Notes: a model not told the origin generated them from the letters alone. A stretch of DNA of 64,000 nt from Rhodococcus sp. 1163 (GCF_002091985.1 NZ_MKKX01000020.1:248001-312000), one strand, 5' to 3'; shown: positions 1 to 10,316, counted from the first letter of the stretch. Program-made: numbers and translations.

Positions 1-655
1 CGGCGACAGCCAGCGCTGCGGTCAAGGCGGCGTCCGCCATGTCGGAGAGCTGATTTCCCACGAGCTGGTACGGCACGACGGGCTCGTTCTCCACGGTGGC
101 AGCGAGATCCGCCGCGGCGAGAACCATCACTTGGTCACGGTAGGTTTTACGCAGTGCGACAACGGCATCGGGTCCGGTAAGACCCGCCCGGTACAACTCC
201 GGTGAGGCATTCGGACCGGTCTCGGGCACTGCGTCGACAGCGGCCAGGAGTTCGTCGGTGAGCTGCTGCTTGCTGGGTAGTTCCACTCGCGCGGACGGAC
301 CCACGGCGCGGCCTTCGGGTGTGCTGAGCAGACGCCAGGTATCCGGATCGGAAACAAGGTGATCGGCAAGCGCGCTCGAGGCACCGCAGAGACCCAACAA
401 TCGACCGCGAAGGCCCTTGTCCGAACGCAAGGCCTGGTCGACTTCGGAGAAGCCGTCGCCGAGCAAATCCTGCAGCCTCGTCAGTGTCCGCAGCGCGAGA
501 TCCGCGTTGGCTGCACGCGACAACGACCACAGCAGTTCGAGACTGTTCTCGTCGACCCACCCGAGCTTCTGTAGATCAGCGGGCGCAGTGGCCTCGACCA
601 GACCGAGACGTCCTGGCCCTGGGACGATCGAACGTGATGTGGGTGGACGCACCAT
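1..655 (-). CDS. glnE: Glutamine synthetase adenylyltransferase, N-terminal part (cut by window edge)
   Basis: The reverse strand reads from an ATG at 655 and stays open to the window edge, giving about 218 residues. The stretch GRLGLVEATAPADLQKLGW followed by LLWSLSRAANADLALRTL is typical of the N-terminus of actinobacterial GlnE. In the family, this two-domain nucleotidyltransferase adenylylates and de-adenylylates glutamine synthetase in response to nitrogen status. The nucleotidyltransferase active sites are downstream and not visible. It lies after glnA2 on the same strand, separated by 119 bases, as in mycobacteria. The identification is firm; the start is the first ATG and could be further in. 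Confidence 0.9.
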   Translation of the reverse strand, partial: MVRPPTSRSIVPGPGRLGLVEATAPADLQKLGWVDENSLELLWSLSRAANADLALRTLTRLQDLLGDGFSEVDQALRSDKGLRGRLLGLCGASSALADHLVSDPDTWRLLSTPEGRAVGPSARVELPSKQQLTDELLAAVDAVPETGPNASPELYRAGLTGPDAVVALRKTYRDQVMVLAAADLAATVENEPVVPYQLVGNQLSDMADAALTAALAVA

Positions 656-774
656 CAGCGAACACCTCGACTCTGGCGTAACACAGGTTCACCTCACCGC
701 GGGCGGGAACTAGCTCTTACTCGAACGAAGTAAAATCTAACCCATTCCACCGGCATCCGATGACAGTGCGCAGA

Positions 775-2115
775 TCACAATCCCAAGTAGGCCTTCAGCT
801 CGTACGGCGTGACATGCGAGCGGTATTCCTCCCACTCCCGACGCTTGTTGCGCAGGAAGAAGTCGAAGACATGCTCGCCGAGGGCCTCGGCGACGAGCTC
901 GGAGCCTTCCATAGCGTTCAGAGCCTGATCGAGATTGCCTGGGAGTTCCTTGTATCCCATGGCGCGACGCTCGGCGGATGTCAACGCCCACACGTCCTCT
1001 TCGGCCTCTGGTGGCAACGTGTAGCCCTTTTCGATGCCACGTAGACCGGCAGCGAGCAGGACTGCGAAGGCAAGGTAGGGGTTGCAGGCGGAGTCGGGGC
1101 TGCGGATCTCGACGCGACGCGAGGACGCCTTGTTCGGGGTGTACATCGGAACCCGAATGAGGGCCGAGCGGTTGGACGGTCCCCAAGACGCTGCCGTCGG
1201 TGCTTCTCCACCGCGGATCAACCGCTTGTAAGAGTTGACCCACTGGTTGGTGACGGCGCTGATCTCGTTGGCATGTTCGAGGATTCCGGCGATGAACGAC
1301 TTGCCGGTCTCCGAGAGCTGCATCGGGTCGTCGGGATTGTGGAATGCGTTGGTGTCGCCCTCGAACAGGCTCATGTGCGTGTGCATCGCCGAGCCGGCCT
1401 GATCACTGAACGGCTTGGGCATGAACGTCGCGCGGACGCCCTCGGCGATGGCAACTTCCTTGACCAGGTATCGGAAGGTCATGATGTTGTCGGCCATCGA
1501 CAGTGCGTCGGCGTAGCGGAGGTCGATTTCCTGCTGACCGGGCGCAGCCTCGTGATGGCTGAACTCGACCGAGATACCCATCGACTCGAGCGCATCGATG
1601 GCGTGACGGCGAAAGTTCGGCGCCGAGTCGTGCACGGCCTGATCGAAATACCCACCGTTGTCGGCGGGCGTGGGTGGCGATCCATCCTCTGGCGAGTCCT
1701 TGAGCAGGAAGAACTCGATCTCCGGATGCACGTAGCAGCTGAACCCGAGGTCTGCGGCCTTGCTCAACTGGCGCCGCAGCACGTGGCGCGAATCGGCCCA
1801 GGACGGTGAGCCGTCGGGCATCGCGATGTCGCAGAACATGCGGGCCGAATGCTGGTGCCCCTTGCTGCTCGACCAGGGCAGGATCTGAAAAGTCGACGGA
1901 TCGGGCTTGGCCACGGTATCCGCTTCGGAGACGCGAGCGAATCCCTCGATAGCGCTTCCGTCGAAGCCGATGCCTTCGTCGAAGGCACCTTCGAGTTCCG
2001 CCGGGGCGATGGCGACCGATTTCAGATAGCCAAGAACATCGGTGAACCATAGGCGGACGAAGCGGATGTCGCGCTCCTCCAGGGTCCGAAGCACGAATTC
2101 CTTTTGGCGATCCAT
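775..2115 (-). CDS. glnA2: Glutamine synthetase, type I (GlnA2 class)
   Basis: This 446-residue protein is near-identical in pattern to mycobacterial GlnA2, from MDRQKEFVLRTLEERDIRFV to the C-terminal YELKAYLGL. Visible glutamine synthetase signatures include the N-terminal beta-grasp GFDGSAIEGF, the metal-binding HPEIEFF, the NxHxH-like AMHTHMS region and the NRSALIRVP/SSRRVEIRSPD region. It makes glutamine from glutamate, ammonia and ATP in the cytosol. An upstream in-frame start at 2133 would add six residues, but MDRQ matches the family start. The usual NLYDLP adenylylation loop was not recognised near the C-terminus; GlnA2-type enzymes differ from GlnA1 there. It is followed on the same strand by glnE. 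Confidence 0.96.
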   Translation of the reverse strand: MDRQKEFVLRTLEERDIRFVRLWFTDVLGYLKSVAIAPAELEGAFDEGIGFDGSAIEGFARVSEADTVAKPDPSTFQILPWSSSKGHQHSARMFCDIAMPDGSPSWADSRHVLRRQLSKAADLGFSCYVHPEIEFFLLKDSPEDGSPPTPADNGGYFDQAVHDSAPNFRRHAIDALESMGISVEFSHHEAAPGQQEIDLRYADALSMADNIMTFRYLVKEVAIAEGVRATFMPKPFSDQAGSAMHTHMSLFEGDTNAFHNPDDPMQLSETGKSFIAGILEHANEISAVTNQWVNSYKRLIRGGEAPTAASWGPSNRSALIRVPMYTPNKASSRRVEIRSPDSACNPYLAFAVLLAAGLRGIEKGYTLPPEAEEDVWALTSAERRAMGYKELPGNLDQALNAMEGSELVAEALGEHVFDFFLRNKRREWEEYRSHVTPYELKAYLGL

Positions 2116-2217
2116 ATCCGCGAGACTAAGCAAACCGCGTTAAATCTGTGTTACATCGTGATCTCGGTCTCACGTCGGACGCTTCTCAGCGGCCACAGCG
2201 GCGACGTGAAGCTGGTC

Positions 2218-3801
2218 TCAGCACACTAGATCGTTGCCGGTGGGAACCAGATCGACGAGATAATCGATCAACGGATCGTCGACGCATTCCTCGCCGGAGA
2301 AGGCGACCGTATGTTGAGTCCCTTCGTAGGTGACCAGGTCCGCGCCGAGCTGGCGGGCAAGATCGACCCCTGCCTGGTACGGCGTGGCCGGGTCGAAAGT
2401 CGTGGACACGACCACGAGCTTCGGTAGCCCCGCCGCCGAGATCGTGTGCGGACTTCCGGCATTCGGCACCGGCCAGTATGCGCACAGGTCGAGAGGAGCG
2501 TTTCCGGTCCCGCGGCCGTCGTCGAGGAACGGGGCGGCCTGTCGATACCGCGTGTCGGCCTCGTCGGCCTCGGCTCGGTCGACGACCGGCGGATCATCGA
2601 CGCACCGAATTGCATTGAAGGCGTCGTCGAGATTCGAGTACGACCCGTCCTCGAGCCGTCCGCTGTAGCTGTCGGCCAATCGGAGGAGCGTGTCACCGCG
2701 GCCGTCCCGGAGTTCGCTCAGGCCTGCTCGAAGAAGCCGCCACAGGCTTTCGGAGTACAGCGCCTGCTGGGTCCCCGTCAGCGCGTCGTCGTAGCTCAGG
2801 CCACGCGGGTCCGTCGTCTCGGCGGGACGCTCGACGAGCGGGTCGACGAGGGCACGGAACTGCCGATTCGCGTCGGCGACGTCGGTGCCGAGCGGGCAGG
2901 ACGTCGATTGTGCACAGTCAGCGGCGAAACCGTCGAATGCGCCCTGGAACGCCGCCCCCTGCTCGACAGCTTCGTCGACGGGACTCTGCTCTGGATCGAG
3001 TGCACCGTCGAGCACCATCGCCCGCACGTTGTCGGGGAACGCCTCGGCATATGCGGTGCCGATCCGGGTGCCGTACGAGTAACCGACGTAGGTGAGTTTC
3101 GCGTCCCCCAGCACCGACCTGATCACGTCCATGTCCTGGACCACCTCGCGTGTTCCCACGTGCTCGAGAAGATCCTTGCCGCTCCGCGCTGCACATTTGG
3201 AGGCGTAGTCCTGATGCTCCGCTTCCGATTTCGCAATACCCGCCGGCGAAACGTCGACATCCGGCTCGCGTCGCTCCTCTTCGATCTCTTGCGTAGTCAG
3301 GCACCGCACGGCCGGAGTCGATGCACCGATTCCGCGAGGGTCGAAACCGATTCGATCGAAGCGTTCGGATAACTCCGACCCGTCCGCCTGCGTGGACATG
3401 TACAGCCCTGACGCCCCCGGACCACCTGGGTTGAACAGGATCGAGCCGATCTTGTCCCCACTCGCCTGCGTCCGCGAAATGGCGATCTCGGCCTTCTCTC
3501 CCGACGGCTCCTCGTAGTCCAGTGGCACTGTGACCTTCGCGCATTCCATATCGCTACGAAAACCCGTTCCGTCGGTGTCGTAGGAATCGCAGGGCCCCCA
3601 CTCGAGCGACTGGGTGTAGAACTCGGCGAGGCCGTCGGGGACGATTCCGGCCCCGGGCTCGAAGGATTCGTCGGACGATGAAAGCCCCTCTGCTTCCGGG
3701 GTGCCCTCGGTTGTCGAGCCCTGCGCACATCCCGCCGCGGCCATCAATCCCGCCGCACCCAGGGCTACCATCCGGACCAGCGGAGTGCGACTCGTTCTCA
3801 T
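2218..3801 (-). CDS. Secreted lipoprotein alpha/beta-hydrolase, CaeA/Hip1-like serine protease or esterase
   Basis: About 527 residues. A basic N-terminus is followed by a hydrophobic stretch and a lipobox (AAAGC, Cys near residue 25), so the mature protein should be a surface lipoprotein. The alpha/beta-hydrolase fold shows the oxyanion strip NPGGPGASG near 126-134 and the nucleophile elbow GYSYG, with Ser near 242. A TAP-like C-terminal domain holds the likely acid and base residues (STTFDPATPY and GTQHTVAF). It resembles the paired M. tuberculosis carboxylesterase/protease genes Rv2223c and Rv2224c that lie between glnA2 and panB; only one copy is present here. A GTG six bases upstream is an alternative start. 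Substrate is unknown. Confidence 0.88.
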   Translation of the reverse strand: MRTSRTPLVRMVALGAAGLMAAAGCAQGSTTEGTPEAEGLSSSDESFEPGAGIVPDGLAEFYTQSLEWGPCDSYDTDGTGFRSDMECAKVTVPLDYEEPSGEKAEIAISRTQASGDKIGSILFNPGGPGASGLYMSTQADGSELSERFDRIGFDPRGIGASTPAVRCLTTQEIEEERREPDVDVSPAGIAKSEAEHQDYASKCAARSGKDLLEHVGTREVVQDMDVIRSVLGDAKLTYVGYSYGTRIGTAYAEAFPDNVRAMVLDGALDPEQSPVDEAVEQGAAFQGAFDGFAADCAQSTSCPLGTDVADANRQFRALVDPLVERPAETTDPRGLSYDDALTGTQQALYSESLWRLLRAGLSELRDGRGDTLLRLADSYSGRLEDGSYSNLDDAFNAIRCVDDPPVVDRAEADEADTRYRQAAPFLDDGRGTGNAPLDLCAYWPVPNAGSPHTISAAGLPKLVVVSTTFDPATPYQAGVDLARQLGADLVTYEGTQHTVAFSGEECVDDPLIDYLVDLVPTGNDLVC

Positions 3802-4019
3802 TCCCACGATGGTGCCAGAACTTCGCGTGTGCGCTGCTCACGTAGGACAGCGACGAACCGCGCGCTTACCTGCACGACCCGTGGCCCGAGCCTTACGGTG
3901 TGACGGATTGCACTGCCGACTGCCCTTCGGTCGAGTAGGCGCAGGTGGCAGACTGGGGGCGTCATCAACCCCATCCCGGGGACCCGAAATCGGGCCTCGA
4001 GGAACCGAAAGGGACAAAG

Positions 4020-4865
4020 ATGTCCGACAACACGATTTACGGTGGATCCGACGCATCCGCATCCGGTCTCACTCGCAAGACCCGCACACACCATCTTCTG
4101 CAAATGAAGGCCGAGGGTGAGCGCTGGGCAATGCTCACCGCTTACGACTACTCCAGCGCTCGCATCTTCGAGGAGGCGGGCATTCCGGTTCTGCTGGTCG
4201 GTGACTCCGCAGCCAACGTCGTCTACGGCTACGACACCACCGTTCCCATCACCATCGACGAACTCCTCCCCCTCGTTCGCGGGGTCGTGCGTGGAGCCCC
4301 CAACGCACTCGTCGTCGCAGATCTCCCCTTCGGCAGCTACGAGTCCTCCGCGCAACAGGCACTGGCCACAGCCACCAGATTCATGAAGGAAGGACTCGCC
4401 AACGCCGTCAAGCTCGAAGGCGGAGAGCGCGTCGCAGATCAGATCGCTGCCATCACTGCCGCGGGTATCCCGGTCATGGCACACATCGGATTCACCCCGC
4501 AAAGCGTGAACGGCCTCGGCGGATTCCGGGTTCAAGGCCGCGGCGATGCCGCAGACACATTGGTCGCCGACGCCATCGCCGTCCAAGAGGCAGGTGCGTT
4601 CTCCGTCGTCATGGAGATGGTTCCGGCCGACATCGCCGGTCAGGTGTCCCGCAAGTTGACCATCCCCACAGTCGGAATCGGCGCGGGTAACGAGTGTGAC
4701 GCACAAGTTCTCGTGTGGCAGGACATGGCCGGTTACACCAATGGAAAGACGGCGAAGTTCGTCAAGAAGTTCGGCCATGTCGGAGACGAACTCCGATCTG
4801 CGGCCTCGTCGTATCTGTCCGAGGTGCGCTCCGGTGTCTTCCCGGGACCCGAACACAGCTACTGA
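4020..4865 (+). CDS. panB: 3-methyl-2-oxobutanoate hydroxymethyltransferase
   Basis: A 281-residue PanB, the first committed enzyme of pantothenate synthesis, which uses methylenetetrahydrofolate to convert 2-oxoisovalerate to ketopantoate. Family signatures are plain: [36 protein letters not shown] with metal-binding Asp, [26 protein letters not shown] and the GIGAG near the C-terminus. The ATG at 4020 follows a purine-rich AAAGGGACAAAG stretch; an upstream in-frame start at 3945 is less likely. It is transcribed divergently from the CaeA-like gene across about 218 bases. Confidence 0.97.
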   Translation: MSDNTIYGGSDASASGLTRKTRTHHLLQMKAEGERWAMLTAYDYSSARIFEEAGIPVLLVGDSAANVVYGYDTTVPITIDELLPLVRGVVRGAPNALVVADLPFGSYESSAQQALATATRFMKEGLANAVKLEGGERVADQIAAITAAGIPVMAHIGFTPQSVNGLGGFRVQGRGDAADTLVADAIAVQEAGAFSVVMEMVPADIAGQVSRKLTIPTVGIGAGNECDAQVLVWQDMAGYTNGKTAKFVKKFGHVGDELRSAASSYLSEVRSGVFPGPEHSY

Positions 4866-4924
4866 GTCACCTCCGGTGGCGTGAGCTGATTACTGGAGCC
4901 GATCGAGATGGCACACTCGTTGCC

Positions 4925-5383
4925 ATGAACTCAGCTACAAAGGCCCAGTCCAGGTTTCGTCGAATGACCCGAGTCGTCGTTTCTGTCGCGGGCGCGGTAG
5001 CAGTTTTCGCTGCTACCGGCGCTTGCGGCACGGATTCGACGACCACCGGTTCGTCGTCGACCCCGACCGCAACGGACACACCCACCACGGCCACCTCCCC
5101 CTCTGGGGCAGCCGGAATCACCGAGCAGCAGAGCCAGCAGCTGTGCAGCGATCTCGATGCGCAGCTGCAGGAATGGAGAATTCAAGGCCCGACAATCGGA
5201 CGTGGCGGTCTCAATATCGTCGTCCAGACCTGGGCGGCGCAGAGCGGCACCATCAATCTTCAGGTTGTGCAGAACCGCTCGATCGTCGACGAGGTGACCA
5301 TCGCTACATGCCCGGATGCCCGTGCAGAAGCTATGCGGTCGCTCGAGATTCCTGATCTCGCCTCCGGTCTCGTCGGGTTCTGA
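4925..5383 (+). CDS. Small putative lipoprotein, function unknown
   Basis: The 152-residue product has a basic N-terminus, a hydrophobic segment and a lipobox ending TGAC at about residue 35. A Ser/Thr/Pro-rich linker (roughly 38-65) typical of actinobacterial exported proteins follows. The rest is a small folded domain with two further cysteines (around QLCSDL and ATCPDA) that could form a disulfide. It ends three bases before the proline iminopeptidase start, so the two are probably co-transcribed. No family was recognised. Confidence 0.75.
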   Translation: MNSATKAQSRFRRMTRVVVSVAGAVAVFAATGACGTDSTTTGSSSTPTATDTPTTATSPSGAAGITEQQSQQLCSDLDAQLQEWRIQGPTIGRGGLNIVVQTWAAQSGTINLQVVQNRSIVDEVTIATCPDARAEAMRSLEIPDLASGLVGF

Positions 5384-5386
5384 CGC

Positions 5387-6370
5387 GTGACGTCGACATC
5401 ACTGCGAGAGCTGTATCCGCCGATCGAACCGTTCGACGGCGGCCTCCTCGACGTAGGCGACGCCCAGCACATCTACTGGGAGGTCAGCGGTAACCCAGCG
5501 GGGAAGCCAGTTGTGTTCGTTCATGGTGGGCCGGGCGGCGGAACTGGTCCGATGCAGCGCCGTTATTTCGACCCCACTGTGTATCGCATCGTCCTGTTCG
5601 ATCAGCGGGGGTGCGGGCGTTCCCAGCCGCACATCGCCGACGGCGGAGATCTGGCGGTGAACACGACCGATCGACTCGTCGCCGACATGGAAAAGTTGCG
5701 AACGCATCTCGTCATCGAACGATGGCTCGTGTTCGGTGGTTCCTGGGGTTCGACTCTCTCGCTCGTGTACGCACAAACGCATACCGAACGCGTCAGCGGT
5801 GTGATCCTCCGAGGAATCTTTCTTCTTCGACGCAGTGAGATCGACTGGTACTACAACGGCGGTGCGGGACATATCTTTCCGGAGCAGTGGGACAAGTTCC
5901 TCGCTCCGATCCCGAAGAACGAACGCGACGGGGACCTGGTCGAGGCCTACCACCGCCTGCTGACTTCCGACGATCGTGATATCGCGACCTCGGCCGCGGT
6001 CGCCTGGTCGGAGTGGGAAGCCTCCACCAGCTATCTCATTCCTCGGCCGGATCAGATTGCGCAGAACCAGGATTCACGATTCGCACTCGCGTTTGCGGGA
6101 ATCGAAAATCACTACTTCCGCAACGCGGGGTTCCTTCGGGACAACCAAGTGCTCGACGACGCGCACAAGCTGGAAGGCATCGACGGAATCATCGTCCAGG
6201 GACGGTACGACGTCGTGTGCCCCGCGACAAGCGCGTGGGAACTCCACAAGGCCTGGCCCGGTGCCGAACTCGTGATGGTCGACGACGCCGGCCACTCGGC
6301 CGCCGAGCCTGGCATAGTCCACCATCTGATCGAGGCCACCGATCAGTTCGCGTCACTGCCCGATTCGTAG
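5387..6370 (+). CDS. pip: Proline iminopeptidase (prolyl aminopeptidase, peptidase family S33)
   Basis: 327 residues beginning at a GTG just after the preceding stop. It shows the S33 prolyl aminopeptidase signatures: LYPPIEPFDGGLLDVGDAQHIYWEVSGNPAG, the oxyanion motif HGGPGGG, FDQRGCGRS and the nucleophile elbow GGSWGS. The C-terminal GRYDVVCP and DDAGHSA supply the acid and the histidine. The enzyme removes N-terminal proline from peptides in the cytosol. Its 3' end overlaps the convergent RNB nuclease gene by 28 bases. Confidence 0.95.
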   Translation: MTSTSLRELYPPIEPFDGGLLDVGDAQHIYWEVSGNPAGKPVVFVHGGPGGGTGPMQRRYFDPTVYRIVLFDQRGCGRSQPHIADGGDLAVNTTDRLVADMEKLRTHLVIERWLVFGGSWGSTLSLVYAQTHTERVSGVILRGIFLLRRSEIDWYYNGGAGHIFPEQWDKFLAPIPKNERDGDLVEAYHRLLTSDDRDIATSAAVAWSEWEASTSYLIPRPDQIAQNQDSRFALAFAGIENHYFRNAGFLRDNQVLDDAHKLEGIDGIIVQGRYDVVCPATSAWELHKAWPGAELVMVDDAGHSAAEPGIVHHLIEATDQFASLPDS

Positions 6371-7764
6371 GCGAAGCCGATTCGACGGGAGTCGGTGTCG
6401 GCGACGGTGAGCCGCACCGTCACCTTCTCTCCTTCGGGTGGATTACCTGCGCATCTGCTGATGACGATCGGGTCGTGAACGAAGACTTCGGCCTCGCGCT
6501 TATCTTCGGCCCCGCGAAGCACCAACGCACCGAACCGTTCACCGACGCGGCCTGCGAGAATGGCCGCTTCGGCGAGATCGATACACGCCCGATCCACCTT
6601 GGACGCAACGGAATCGGACTTCCGCATGGTCGCCGGAAGTTCAGGGAGCGCGCTTGCGGCCCACTCCGGTACCTCCGTTCCCGCAACAACCGCCAAACAC
6701 ACCTCGGTGGAGAACCTGTCCGACAGTCGACGAAGCGGTGCCGTGACGTGCGCGTACGGCGCTGCGATGCCGGAGTGCTCGGTGTGTTTCGGCGCCGCGC
6801 CGTCGAACGCCGCGTAGTCGGCGCCGCGAAGCAGCCCTGTCGCCTGCGTCATCATTGCCAACGTTTCGGGCGCATCGGCCGGGAGAGCAGCGAGCACTGC
6901 GCCGGCCGATACGCCGTCCGGCCAATCGATTCCGAGCATCGAGGCGGTAGAATGCAACGTTGCCAACGCCGTGTCGGTTGCAGGCGGAAGTGTGCGCAGC
7001 AAGCCGATGTCGGCGCCGAGCATGATCCGCGCGGCACACATCCCGGTCAACAAGGACACTTCGGCGTTCCAGCCGTCTACCGAGGTTCTGGCCTGAAGAT
7101 GGATTCGCCACGAGTCGCCGTCGGGAACCACTTCCTGTTCGGGCAGCGTGATGTCGACCGCACCCCGCCGAATCGAGGATTCCGCTCGCAGCCGCCCGAA
7201 CTCGTCCAGACATGCAATCGACGGATGCGGACTCCCGGCATCGAATCCGGACTGCACGCCGGCGTAGTCCAGTCGCGCAATCGACCGGACCGATGCTCTG
7301 GTCACCGTCCACGACGTCGGCTCACCGAATTCGTCCAGCTCGATTCTCCACAGCGCTGCCGGCCGAGTCTCGTTCGGCAACAAGCTCGCCGAACCCTCCG
7401 AAAGGACCCGTGGATGAAGCGGAACCGAACCGTCCGGGAGATAGAACGTCTGTCCACGTTCACGCGTCTGAACATCCAGCGCTCCGCCGGGAACGACAAG
7501 TGCTCCGACATCGGCGATCGCATAGTGAAGCACGAAACCCGTCGGCAATGTCTCGATATGTACAGCCTGATCGAGATCCATCGACCCGGGCGGGTCGATG
7601 GTCACCAGCGGGATGTCCGTGCGATCGACGCGGTCACCGACGAAACGATCCCTAGCCGACCGAGCCTCCGCGAGAGCGCCTACGGAAAACTCGTCGTGGA
7701 GGCGAAACTCGGATCTGATCGCACGAAAATCGAACGCCGGTGCCGTCAGCCGGGTCAGAAACAC
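6343..7764 (-). CDS. RNB-domain ribonuclease (RNase II/R family)
   Basis: 473 residues. The catalytic RNB domain occupies most of the protein, with the Asp cluster IDPPGSMDLDQAVHI near residues 56-70 and the YAIADVGALV strand that follows, as in RNase II. The N-terminal cold-shock domains are reduced or absent; the C-terminus (VTVRLTVADTDSRRIGFAYE) could be a short S1-like strand set. The expected role is 3'-5' hydrolytic RNA decay. The start is a GTG at 7764, three bases after the stop of the small upstream gene, which suggests translational coupling. It converges on and overlaps pip. Confidence 0.88.
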   Translation of the reverse strand: MFLTRLTAPAFDFRAIRSEFRLHDEFSVGALAEARSARDRFVGDRVDRTDIPLVTIDPPGSMDLDQAVHIETLPTGFVLHYAIADVGALVVPGGALDVQTRERGQTFYLPDGSVPLHPRVLSEGSASLLPNETRPAALWRIELDEFGEPTSWTVTRASVRSIARLDYAGVQSGFDAGSPHPSIACLDEFGRLRAESSIRRGAVDITLPEQEVVPDGDSWRIHLQARTSVDGWNAEVSLLTGMCAARIMLGADIGLLRTLPPATDTALATLHSTASMLGIDWPDGVSAGAVLAALPADAPETLAMMTQATGLLRGADYAAFDGAAPKHTEHSGIAAPYAHVTAPLRRLSDRFSTEVCLAVVAGTEVPEWAASALPELPATMRKSDSVASKVDRACIDLAEAAILAGRVGERFGALVLRGAEDKREAEVFVHDPIVISRCAGNPPEGEKVTVRLTVADTDSRRIGFAYESGSDAN

Positions 7765-7767
7765 CGG

Positions 7768-7953
7768 TCAGTTCTTCCAGTCGTCGTCAGCCTTGTCCGC
7801 AGCCTTGTTTCGCTCGGCCGCGATCGTCAAAGCGCGCTCGGCGGTCTGGCGGTCCGGGTAGGGCCCCATCCGGTCCAGTGCACCGGATTCCTTGCCCTGA
7901 GCCACGGTCTTGGTGCGGATGTCGTAGAACCAGGCGTCATCGTCATTACTCAT
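7768..7953 (-). CDS. Small SPOR-like hypothetical protein
   Basis: A 61-residue acidic and amphipathic protein (starting MSNDDDAWFYDIRTKTVAQG). The pattern of an aromatic pair, then GPYPDRQTAERAL, resembles short actinobacterial proteins annotated as SPOR domain-like. The start at 7953 is preferred; a GTG or ATG two codons earlier is possible. It abuts the RNB nuclease start and is probably co-transcribed with it. Function unknown. Confidence 0.7.
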   Translation of the reverse strand: MSNDDDAWFYDIRTKTVAQGKESGALDRMGPYPDRQTAERALTIAAERNKAADKADDDWKN

Positions 7954-8044
7954 GTTCACAGTCTGCCCGAAGAAGCCGGCTCAGCCTAAGACTCCGGCAC
8001 CTCGAAAATCCGGGTCATTCCGCAGGCTCCACTCCCGACGAGTG

Positions 8045-8501
<457 letters not shown>

Positions 8502-8547
8502 CGAGATGAACTCTACTGTGTCCTCGCTCCGAACTACAGTTTCACTC

Positions 8548-9069
8548 ATGAAGCACGTCGTCCTTCTGCGTGGAATCAACGTAGGTGGCATCAACATCAA
8601 GATGGTCGAACTGCGCGCAGCCTTGACCTCCGCGGGATTCGACGACGTTCGAACAATCCTCGCGACTGGCAACGTTGTGCTCGAAAGCACGCTCACTGCG
8701 CCCGAAGTGAAGAAGTCCGTCGAGAAGGTTCTGTCGGCGACCTTCGGATACGAGGCGTGGGTGATCGTCCTGGACGAGCCGTCATTGAAGTCGATCGTCG
8801 AGAGCTACCCGTTCGACGCCGAACGTGACGGTTGGCATCCTTACGTCATCTTCGGCAACGATGCCGACCCTCTGCGCGAAGTCGCAGGTATAGCAGACAC
8901 TCTCGACCCCGAGCTGGAATCACTCGCCCCGGGCCACCGCGTCGTGTACTGGGAAGTGGTGCGGGGCCACACCACGGACAGTCGCGTCGGGAAGTTCATG
9001 GCCAAGGCAAAGTACAAGCCGACCACCACTACTCGTAATCTGCGGACGCTCGTCAAGATGCTGGCGTGA
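8548..9069 (+). CDS. DUF1697 family protein
   Basis: 173 residues beginning MKHVVLLRGINVGGINIKMVELR, the DUF1697 hallmark (LRGINVGG). A central GNVVLES and the C-terminal RNLRTLVKML also match the family, which is widespread in actinobacteria and has no established role. It starts 46 bases from the rnpB 5' end on the opposite strand, so the two share a divergent promoter region. The TGA overlaps the next gene's GTG (GTGA), indicating translational coupling. Confidence 0.9.
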   Translation: MKHVVLLRGINVGGINIKMVELRAALTSAGFDDVRTILATGNVVLESTLTAPEVKKSVEKVLSATFGYEAWVIVLDEPSLKSIVESYPFDAERDGWHPYVIFGNDADPLREVAGIADTLDPELESLAPGHRVVYWEVVRGHTTDSRVGKFMAKAKYKPTTTTRNLRTLVKMLA

Positions 9070-10316
9070 GCGTGGTCGCTGCGGCACTGGTTGCCGCAGT
9101 GCTGATCTTCGCGATCTTCGCACCACGTTCCCTACCGGAGATCACGGTCGCGATCCCTGCCGCCGTTCTGACGCTCCTGCTGGGACTGGTGACCGTGGAT
9201 GACGCACGCGAGCAGATTCTCGTGCTACTGCCGACGGTCGTATTCCTGGCTTTCATTCTCGTACTGGCTCATCTGGCGGACGCACTGGGATTGTTCGCCT
9301 GGGTCGCATCGGTCATGGCGCGATCCGCGAAGGGAAGCCCACACCGACTCCTCCTGTCGGTCTTCCTCGCTGCTGCAGTCACCACGGCAGTATTGAGCCT
9401 CGACGCGACGGTGGTACTTCTGACACCTGCGGTCATCGGTGCGGCACGGGCGCTGCGGATGCCTGCTCGTCCGCACAGTTATGCCACTGCGCACCTGTCC
9501 AATTCGGCGTCGACACTTCTGCCGGTGTCCAATCTGACGAACTTGCTGGTGTTCTCGGCGACGGGGTTGACGTTCGCACATTTCGCCGCGTTGATGGCGT
9601 TGCCGTGGATTGTGGCGATCGTCATCGAAGGTGCTGTGTTCTGGGTGTTCTTTCGCAAGGACTTGATGAGCGCAGAGCCAGTGGTAAGCAGGGAGGCAGC
9701 TAACCCGACTCCCGATGTGGCTGCGCCGATCGGCACGATCGTCGTCCTGGGGATCACTCTCGTGGGTTTCGGCGTGTCCGGATTTTTCGGTGTCGAACCG
9801 TTCTGGGTAGCAGCGGCCGGATCGCTCGTCCTCGCTGTACCGGCATTACGCGGTGGGTTCACCGTTCCCCGTCGAATCCTGCGGGCAGCGGATCTGAAGT
9901 TCTGCGGATTCGTGCTGTTGCTGGGCATCGTCGTCGAAGGCGTCACTTCGGGCCCCATCGGCCGATGGCTCGGCGACATCCTCCCGACCGACACCACGTT
10001 CTTCGGCCTGCTCTCGGCGGCCGCTATCGCTGCCGTCGCGGCCAACGTAGTCAACAACCTGCCCGCGACGCTGATGTTGTTGGCGGCGTTCGGCCCATCG
10101 GCGTCGCCCGGTCTACTGCTCGCCATGATCATCGGGGTGAATCTCGGACCCAACCTGACCTACGTCGGATCGCTGGCCATCATGTTGTGGCGTCGAGTGG
10201 GGGCCGCCAACCACGAGCCCGCAGACCTGCGAACCTTCACCACGCTCGGCCTCATCACGACTCCGCTGACCATTCTCGGTTCGACGGCCGCGCTCTGGCT
10301 GGTGCTAGGTGTGTAA
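9066..10316 (+). CDS. ArsB/NhaD-type (ion transporter superfamily) membrane permease
   Basis: 416 residues, nearly all hydrophobic, with around eleven membrane segments. Features of the ArsB/NhaD/DASS ion-transporter fold include the half-helix motifs SNSASTLLPVSNLTNLLVF near 140-160 and NVVNNLPATLMLLA near 330, in inverted repeat. Known relatives export arsenite or exchange Na+/H+. No ars regulator or arsenate reductase is adjacent, so the substrate is open. The GTG start overlaps the upstream stop by four bases. The 3' end overlaps the convergent RNase H gene by 12 bases. Confidence 0.82.
   Translation: MSVVAAALVAAVLIFAIFAPRSLPEITVAIPAAVLTLLLGLVTVDDAREQILVLLPTVVFLAFILVLAHLADALGLFAWVASVMARSAKGSPHRLLLSVFLAAAVTTAVLSLDATVVLLTPAVIGAARALRMPARPHSYATAHLSNSASTLLPVSNLTNLLVFSATGLTFAHFAALMALPWIVAIVIEGAVFWVFFRKDLMSAEPVVSREAANPTPDVAAPIGTIVVLGITLVGFGVSGFFGVEPFWVAAAGSLVLAVPALRGGFTVPRRILRAADLKFCGFVLLLGIVVEGVTSGPIGRWLGDILPTDTTFFGLLSAAAIAAVAANVVNNLPATLMLLAAFGPSASPGLLLAMIIGVNLGPNLTYVGSLAIMLWRRVGAANHEPADLRTFTTLGLITTPLTILGSTAALWLVLGV

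Noticed and set aside
6013-7989. A long open frame on the plus strand opposite the RNB nuclease gene
   Set aside because: It is Arg/Gly/Pro-rich without any motif and lies antisense to a clear RNB protein; it results from high third-position GC.
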